Shown: positions 61,546-64,000 of the stretch, piece after piece
Layout: every line of letters starts with the position of its first letter
Numbering within the stretch: the stretch's first letter is position 1
Origin: Phaeocystidibacter marisrubri
GTDB lineage: Bacteria > Bacteroidota > Bacteroidia > Flavobacteriales > Schleiferiaceae
Assembly: GCF_008933165.1 (NCBI RefSeq)
Contig: NZ_WBVQ01000001.1
Span: 1-64,000, forward strand
DNA length: 64,000 nucleotides
Direction: 5' to 3'
Position numbers and translations under genes: made by a program
The notes under the pieces: model-generated
The model's input: only the letters and a program-made list of their open reading frames with translations
What the model was told of the DNA's origin: nothing
Databases searched by the model: none

Positions 61546-62232
61546 TCAATCTTCGAATTTGTATCCTACTCCTTTAATGGTGCGGATCTTTTCATCTCCA
61601 ATTTTCTCGCGGAGTTTGCGAATGTGAACGTCGATGGTACGTCCTCCTACAATCACATCGGTACCCCAAATCTTGTCCATAATTTCCTCGCGAGAGAAAA
61701 CCTTACCCGGACGAGAAGCGAGTAGGGAAAGAAGTTCGAATTCCTTACGAGGAAGGTCAAGTCGCTCACCTTTCAAGCGAACTTGATACTTCTCTTGATC
61801 GATCACGAGATCGCCAAATTCCACTTTCGTTTCGGTTTCTTCTGTTCCGTTGTTGATGCGGCGCATAAGCGCTTTCATACGACTGATGAGAACCTTTGGC
61901 TTGATCGGCTTAGTGATGTAATCGTCTGCTCCAGCCTCAAAACCTGCAACCTGACTGTAGTCTTCTCCGCGGGCGGTAAGGAAAGCAATCAATGTGTTCT
62001 CGAGTTCAGGAATCTTGCGGATAACGTCACAGGTTTCAATGCCGTCCATTCCTGGCATCATTACATCTAATAAGATGAGGTGTGGACGATGTTTTTTGGC
62101 TTTTTCAACAGCTTCTTCACCGTTGTTAGCCGTCTTTACTTTGAATCCTTCTTTTTCAAGGTTGTAGCCTACGAACTCTAGGATATCCGGTTCGTCATCC
62201 ACTAAAAGGATCTTCATTTCACTTGTCTCCAT
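61546..62232 (-). CDS. PhoB-like response regulator
   Basis: A 228-residue OmpR/PhoB-family regulator from the ATG at 62232 (METSEMKILLVDD). The frame goes up to 62286, but a -7 element at 62291-62284 would place the transcription start inside that stretch, so a downstream ATG (62232, or 62256) is more likely. The receiver domain has DDEPD, the phospho-acceptor Asp in LILLDVMMPGMDG and Lys in DDYITKPIKP. The C-terminal winged helix has the usual RKEFELLSLLASRPGKVFSREEIMDKIWG. Target boxes appear upstream of the next gene (62396-62442). Confidence 0.9.
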   Translation of the reverse strand: METSEMKILLVDDEPDILEFVGYNLEKEGFKVKTANNGEEAVEKAKKHRPHLILLDVMMPGMDGIETCDVIRKIPELENTLIAFLTARGEDYSQVAGFEAGADDYITKPIKPKVLISRMKALMRRINNGTEETETKVEFGDLVIDQEKYQVRLKGERLDLPRKEFELLSLLASRPGKVFSREEIMDKIWGTDVIVGGRTIDVHIRKLREKIGDEKIRTIKGVGYKFED

Positions 62233-62283
62233 AGTGTCTATGGTATCGGTAATCATACGAGCAAAATGCTCTATTAGACGGGT

Positions 62284-62291
62284 CAAAAATA
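62284..62291 (-). promoter_or_regulatory. -7 element (TATTTTTG) of the PhoB-like gene
   Basis: TATTTTTG on the minus strand matches TAnnTTTG. Transcription would begin near 62278, upstream of the ATG at 62232 but after the ATG at 62286. Confidence 0.4.
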
Positions 62292-62395
62292 CTCATAAAT
62301 CGGCCCGCCCCCTCGGCTTAACAATTACATAACCAAAGGTTACAATAACTTCAAAAATACGCACAGTTCTTCACAATTAAGCTGTTTATCGCTAC

Positions 62396-62442
62396 ATAAC
62401 CTTCAACCTGACTTAACAGGGGCTTAACCTTGCCGCTCAACC
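62396..62442 (+). promoter_or_regulatory. Row of TTAACA-like hexamers, possible Pho boxes
   Basis: ATAACC (62396), TCAACC (62403), TTAACA (62413), TTAACC (62424) and TCAACC (62437) lie in a row. Three of them are spaced 10-11 bases apart, as expected for direct repeats bound by PhoB/PhoP-type regulators (TTAACA-N5-TTAACA in Bacillus). They precede the lipoprotein gene at 62479 and follow the phoB-like gene. Confidence 0.4.
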
Positions 62443-62478
62443 TTTGCACCGTTCGAAACACACAAACAATTCTAAGAA

Positions 62479-63750
62479 ATGGACACTCTTAAAAAATTTA
62501 GCAAAATCGCCCTTGCAGCTGTTGTAGCTGTTGGTATGGCTTCTTGTACTGAAGAAAAAGGTGGTGATGGCGGATCAAAACCAACCTCTAACGTAATCGT
62601 TTCTGGTTTGATCAGCTCTAACACGACTTGGTCTTCTGATAACATCTACCAATTGGCTGGTCGCGTTGTAGTTGACGAGAATGTTACTCTAACTATCGAG
62701 CCAGGTACAATCATTAAAGGTCAAACTGAAACTGGATCACTTGCATCTGTATTGATCATCTCACGTGGTGGTAAGATTGATGCGGAAGGTACTGCAGCTA
62801 ATCCAATCATCTTCACTTCTTTGGATGACAACATCGAAAAAGGTCAGAGAGTGGGTACAAACCTTTCTCGCACTCAAAACGAGCTTTGGGGTGGTTTGAT
62901 CATCTTGGGTAAAGCTCCGATCTCTGCTGAGAACGGTGACACTGAAACTAACATCGAAGGTCTTCCAGCTAACGAACCTTACGGTCTTTACGGTGGTACA
63001 GACGTAAATGACAACTCAGGTACTCTTAAGTATGTATCTGTTCGTCACGGTGGTACTACTATCGGTGAAGGAAACGAAATCAACGGTATCACTTTCGGTG
63101 GTGTTGGTGCAGGTACTGTAGTTGATCAGGTTGAAGTTTACGCTACACTTGACGATGGTATCGAATGTTTCGGTGGTTCTGTAAACATCAACAATGCTCT
63201 TATCTACTTCCAAGGTGATGATGGTGTTGACTTGGATATGAACTACTCTGGTACTTTCACAAACTTCGCTGTAATTCATGGTGATGGAATCGGTACGGAT
63301 GAAGGTTTGGAAATTGACGGTCCTGAGAACTCAACGTATACTAACGGTATGTTCTCTTTGGTAAACGGTACAGTTACAGCACTTGGTAACGACGGATCAC
63401 CTGCTGACCTTAAGTCTAAAGCTCAAGGTACAATCACAAACGTGAAGTTCTCTTACCCTGACGGTGCTACTTTGAAAGTACGCGCTTCTTACCAAAACGA
63501 TTGTGCAGATTCTAAGACTGACGCATTCACTCACTTGACTGACGCAACTCCAACTTTGGTAATTGCTGGTTCTGAGTTTGACGGTGGAGTATCTGTATAC
63601 ACAGGTTCTACTGATAACAACGACGTAGACTGTACAGTTCCTGCTGTTGACCAAACTGCTGCTGAAGCTGTAGTGGTTTCAACTACTGCAACAGGTGCTG
63701 ATATGTCAGTATGGTCTTGGACTTGTGCTTCTGAAAGAGGTGAGCTTTAA
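62479..63750 (+). CDS. Beta-helix lipoprotein paired with a TonB receptor
   Basis: A 423-residue lipoprotein with signal peptide and lipobox (GMASC, Cys23). The mature part is rich in Gly, Asn, Asp and Thr and shows repeats typical of right-handed beta-helices (NGITFGGVGAGTVVDQVEVYATLDDGIECFGG; GDDGVDLDMNYSG). It uses a narrow set of codons (GGT, CGT/CGC, AAC), which suggests high expression. It lies 82 bases before a TonB-dependent receptor, and the two are probably outer-membrane partners. Regulation by the adjacent PhoB-like protein is suggested by upstream repeats. Substrate unknown. Confidence 0.85.
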   Translation: MDTLKKFSKIALAAVVAVGMASCTEEKGGDGGSKPTSNVIVSGLISSNTTWSSDNIYQLAGRVVVDENVTLTIEPGTIIKGQTETGSLASVLIISRGGKIDAEGTAANPIIFTSLDDNIEKGQRVGTNLSRTQNELWGGLIILGKAPISAENGDTETNIEGLPANEPYGLYGGTDVNDNSGTLKYVSVRHGGTTIGEGNEINGITFGGVGAGTVVDQVEVYATLDDGIECFGGSVNINNALIYFQGDDGVDLDMNYSGTFTNFAVIHGDGIGTDEGLEIDGPENSTYTNGMFSLVNGTVTALGNDGSPADLKSKAQGTITNVKFSYPDGATLKVRASYQNDCADSKTDAFTHLTDATPTLVIAGSEFDGGVSVYTGSTDNNDVDCTVPAVDQTAAEAVVVSTTATGADMSVWSWTCASERGEL

Positions 63751-63780
63751 TCCAAAACGGATCTAGAAGAACTCAAAATA

Positions 63781-63818
63781 ACCTATCGCGGTCCACAGAA
63801 ACCGCGATAGGTCTTTTT
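63781..63818 (+). terminator. Terminator after the lipoprotein gene
   Basis: ACCTATCGCGGT (63781-63792) pairs perfectly with ACCGCGATAGGT (63801-63812), followed by CTTTTT. It would stop or attenuate transcription before the TonB receptor gene, so the receptor may be expressed at a lower level than the lipoprotein. Confidence 0.88.
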
Positions 63819-63832
63819 ATAAAATGTGCGGA

Positions 63833-64000
63833 ATGAAGAAGACAATTTTCACTTCACTTTTTGTTCTTATCGGACTTGCTGCCTTTGCCCAAACGGGTCT
63901 ATTACGCGGTACTATTATCGATAAGCAATATGGAGAGCCAGCTATCAACGCCTTGATTAAGGTTGAAGGTACAAGCATCCAAGGACTCACTGATTTTGAC
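63833..64000 (+). CDS. TonB-dependent outer-membrane receptor (N-terminal fragment)
   Basis: The gene runs off the window; 56 codons are visible. The start could be ATG at 63833 (MKKTIFTSLF) or an in-frame ATG at 63824. A signal peptide ends in AFAQTG. It is followed by LLRGTIIDKQYGEPAINALIKVEGTSIQGLTDFD, which is the beginning of a carboxypeptidase-regulatory-like domain as found at the N-terminus of Bacteroidota TonB receptors. It lies 14 bases after a terminator. Confidence 0.85.
   Translation, partial: MKKTIFTSLFVLIGLAAFAQTGLLRGTIIDKQYGEPAINALIKVEGTSIQGLTDFD

Overview
The window is a Bacteroidota chromosome, almost certainly Flavobacteriales. The evidence is the gliding and type IX secretion genes (gldB, gldC, gldK-L-M-N, a PorP/SprF protein), a dcw cluster without murF or ddl, FtsZ with a very long C-terminal tail, PafA-type phosphatase, DUF983 and DUF3108 proteins, and TAnnTTTG promoter elements. 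Species cannot be named from the sequence.

1-8850 is an accessory region inserted beside a broken tRNA gene. From left to right it holds: (a) nine closely packed minus-strand genes that I do not recognise (38-3452), sprinkled with five copies of the perfect palindrome GTCAATTGAC; (b) a divergent XRE/S24 phage-type repressor at 3605 with nested inverted repeats in its promoter; (c) a lambda Bor-like lipoprotein and a small membrane protein, a typical lysogenic-conversion cargo; (d) the decayed C-terminal end of a tyrosine integrase (4907-5090), a strong hairpin and a 37-base direct repeat; (e) a two-gene unit of a ParB-like protein and a Dam-type adenine methyltransferase; (f) an intact tyrosine integrase, whose upstream end abuts the 5' half of a tRNA-Arg(CCG) gene. 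The simplest reading is two related integrative elements stacked at one tRNA site: an older prophage-like one (a-d) and a younger one carrying the ParB/Dam cargo (e-f).

8850-26200 returns to host sequence. A coiled-coil membrane protein and a membrane-anchored LuxR-type protein precede the dcw cluster, all on the minus strand and transcribed mraZ-rsmH-ftsL-ftsI-murE-mraY-murD-ftsW-murG-murC-ftsQ-ftsA-ftsZ. It encodes lipid II synthesis and the cell-division machine, and ends at a terminator after ftsZ. Pairs of MraZ boxes lie in both orientations between mraZ and the divergent engB.

26400-48300 carries engB, gldC, gldB, nadE, a histidine kinase/LuxR response-regulator pair, a large secreted repeat protein with a dockerin-like end, PafA-type phosphatase, an ABC-F protein, a DUF983 protein, an FAD oxidoreductase, then the T9SS core gldK-L-M-N with a PorP/SprF gene, an arginase-fold protein that has lost its metal ligands, and topA.

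48500-64000 carries the plus-strand run miaB, a secreted protein, a sigma-54 activator, lptE, a TPR-like protein and secG, followed by groES-groEL. Minus-strand genes follow: an M23 peptidase, tryptophan 2,3-dioxygenase, a DUF3108 protein, and a PhoR/PhoB-like pair, with a MurG-like glycosyltransferase on the plus strand among them. The window ends in a highly codon-biased beta-helix lipoprotein and the start of a TonB-dependent receptor. A row of TTAACA-like hexamers upstream of that lipoprotein suggests direct control by the adjacent PhoB-like regulator.
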